Assembly: GCF_013131805.1 (NCBI RefSeq)
Contig: NZ_JABJRC010000008.1
Span: 124,001-188,000 of the forward strand
Origin: Kribbella sandramycini
GTDB lineage: Bacteria; Actinomycetota; Actinomycetes; Propionibacteriales; Kribbellaceae
Reading direction: 5' to 3'
DNA length: 64,000 nucleotides
Shown here: positions 63,153-64,000 of the stretch, in pieces
Layout: every line of letters starts with the position of its first letter
Position numbering within the stretch: the stretch's first letter is position 1
Made by a program: the position numbers and the translations under genes
The notes under the pieces: generated by a model
Told to the model about the DNA's origin: nothing
What the model saw: the letters and a program-made list of their open reading frames with translations, nothing else
Database searches by the model: none

Positions 63153-64000
63153 ATGGACGTACTGGCCGCAGCGGCGCAGATCCTGGACGGATCGCCGGAG
63201 GAGCTGCTCCCCCGGCTCTCCACCGCACTCGCGGAGCTGGTCCCGCATCGCGCGGTGGCGCAGCTGGCCAGCCAGTGCGCGACCACGCCCGTCTACACGT
63301 ACGGCGATCCGACGCTCGCCCGCGCGATCACCGGCGCGGAGCTGGCCGGTCTGCTCGGCACGGTCACCGCGGGCCGGCCGTGGCACGGCGTCGTCCCGGT
63401 CGGCGGGGTGGACCACCCGGCCCTCGCGATCGCGAGCGATCGAGCGCCGCGCGGGTCGGTGCTGCTGTTCATCAAGGTCGACGGGGTCGAGTACGGCGAA
63501 CATGACGCCGTCCTGCAGGCCGTGTGGGATCTGGCGACCATTCACATGTACCGGCTGACCCAGGAGAGCGATCCGAGCGCGACCGCGCAGTCCCGGGCGG
63601 TCGCGGACGCGCGGTTCGACGTCGCGGCCGAGTTGGGCGAGGCGCATGCGGCCACGCTCGCGACGCTCCTCGGCGTCCTGCGGAATCAGCGGATCGACGA
63701 CGCCGCGGCCCGGTCGACCGCGGTCGAGGTCGCGCTGAACAGCCTTGCCGAGCTACGGATCGACACCCGGCGCGAACGCACGTACCACGGCGAGGAGTCG
63801 GCCGGGCGAGCCTTCGACCGGCTGGCCGAATCGCTGCGCGCGCTGCTCCGGCACACCACCGTCGAACTCGAACTCGATGCCCCCGGCAACGACCAGATGC
63901 TCCCCGGCGACCTCGCCCACACCGCCCGCGTCGCCGTCCGCTCCATCGTCCTCGCCATGCTGACCCAGGACGACGTGCGCCGCATCCGCGTCGGCTGGCA
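63153..64000 (+). CDS. Sensor/histidine-kinase-like regulatory protein, cut by the window end
   Basis: At least 282 aa from ATG 63153, open to 64000. Residues about 1-140 are a GAF-like domain (VPHRAVAQLASQCATTP; WHGVVPVGGVDHPAL; HDAVLQAVWDLATIHMYRL). Residues 155-200 resemble a DHp-like helical pair (AELGEAHAATLATLLGVL) and the end begins a HATPase-like domain (ARVAVRSIVLAMLTQDDVRRIRVGW). Many actinobacterial homologues go on to a LuxR HTH. The true end is outside the window. Confidence 0.7.
   Translation, partial: MDVLAAAAQILDGSPEELLPRLSTALAELVPHRAVAQLASQCATTPVYTYGDPTLARAITGAELAGLLGTVTAGRPWHGVVPVGGVDHPALAIASDRAPRGSVLLFIKVDGVEYGEHDAVLQAVWDLATIHMYRLTQESDPSATAQSRAVADARFDVAAELGEAHAATLATLLGVLRNQRIDDAAARSTAVEVALNSLAELRIDTRRERTYHGEESAGRAFDRLAESLRALLRHTTVELELDAPGNDQMLPGDLAHTARVAVRSIVLAMLTQDDVRRIRVGW

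Overview
This is high-GC actinobacterial DNA. The core gene order (metG-tatD-rpfB-rsmA-ispE; glmU-prs; mfd-mazG-eno-divIC/ftsB-DUF501-ppx), the frequent GTG starts and 4-nt ATGA/GTGA overlaps, an LAATG wall-sorting signal, and a Zur-linked 'anchored-repeat' ABC transporter point to Propionibacteriales, probably a Kribbella-like organism. The genus is inferred from content and not proven.

Layout. 1-3825 looks like the right end of an integrated mobile element. It carries a GntR regulator with its own operator, a small acidic protein, a purC homologue with a matching operator, and a lower-GC DUF4062 gene. It ends in a 53-bp 3' fragment of a tRNA-Leu(TAA) gene, which is a typical attachment site. 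Three copies of TGACACGTAANNGTCA lie in it, one of them about 130 bp from the attachment core. 4096-9231 is ordinary accessory chromosome: a lipoprotein, a serine hydrolase, a family 5 uracil-DNA glycosylase, an internally deleted flavoprotein, and a divergent TetR/MFS pair with an operator between them. 9327-20801 is a long minus-strand block of core genes (ppx to rplY) with an embedded kptA/kinase pair.

21083-28093 is the most distinctive system. A Zur-type box precedes seven overlapping genes that encode a zinc-type (cluster A-I) ABC transporter and choice-of-anchor M repeat proteins, one wall-sorted by an LAATG signal. The substrate-binding protein has a repeat domain inserted in what looks like circularly permuted order. 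The unit ends in a 28-nt perfect palindrome.

28120-40810 holds small membrane, secreted and enzyme genes, a NarL-type two-component system, prs-glmU, a peptidase-like protein lacking its catalytic Glu, and a tRNA-Gln(TTG) with an unusual T-loop. 40871-42637 is a fatty-acid desaturase with a strong operator and a FasR-like TetR. 42722-47921 is a two-component system plus an FtsX-type ABC exporter. 47973-49696 is tam with its divergent MarR regulator (TamR type) and matching palindromes. 50093-62057 contains an Uup-type ABC-F ATPase, an Otr(A)/TetM-like GTPase with a structured leader, and ispE-rsmA-rpfB, whose leader can fold over the ribosome binding site. An oxidoreductase follows, and a sensor-like gene is cut by the window end.
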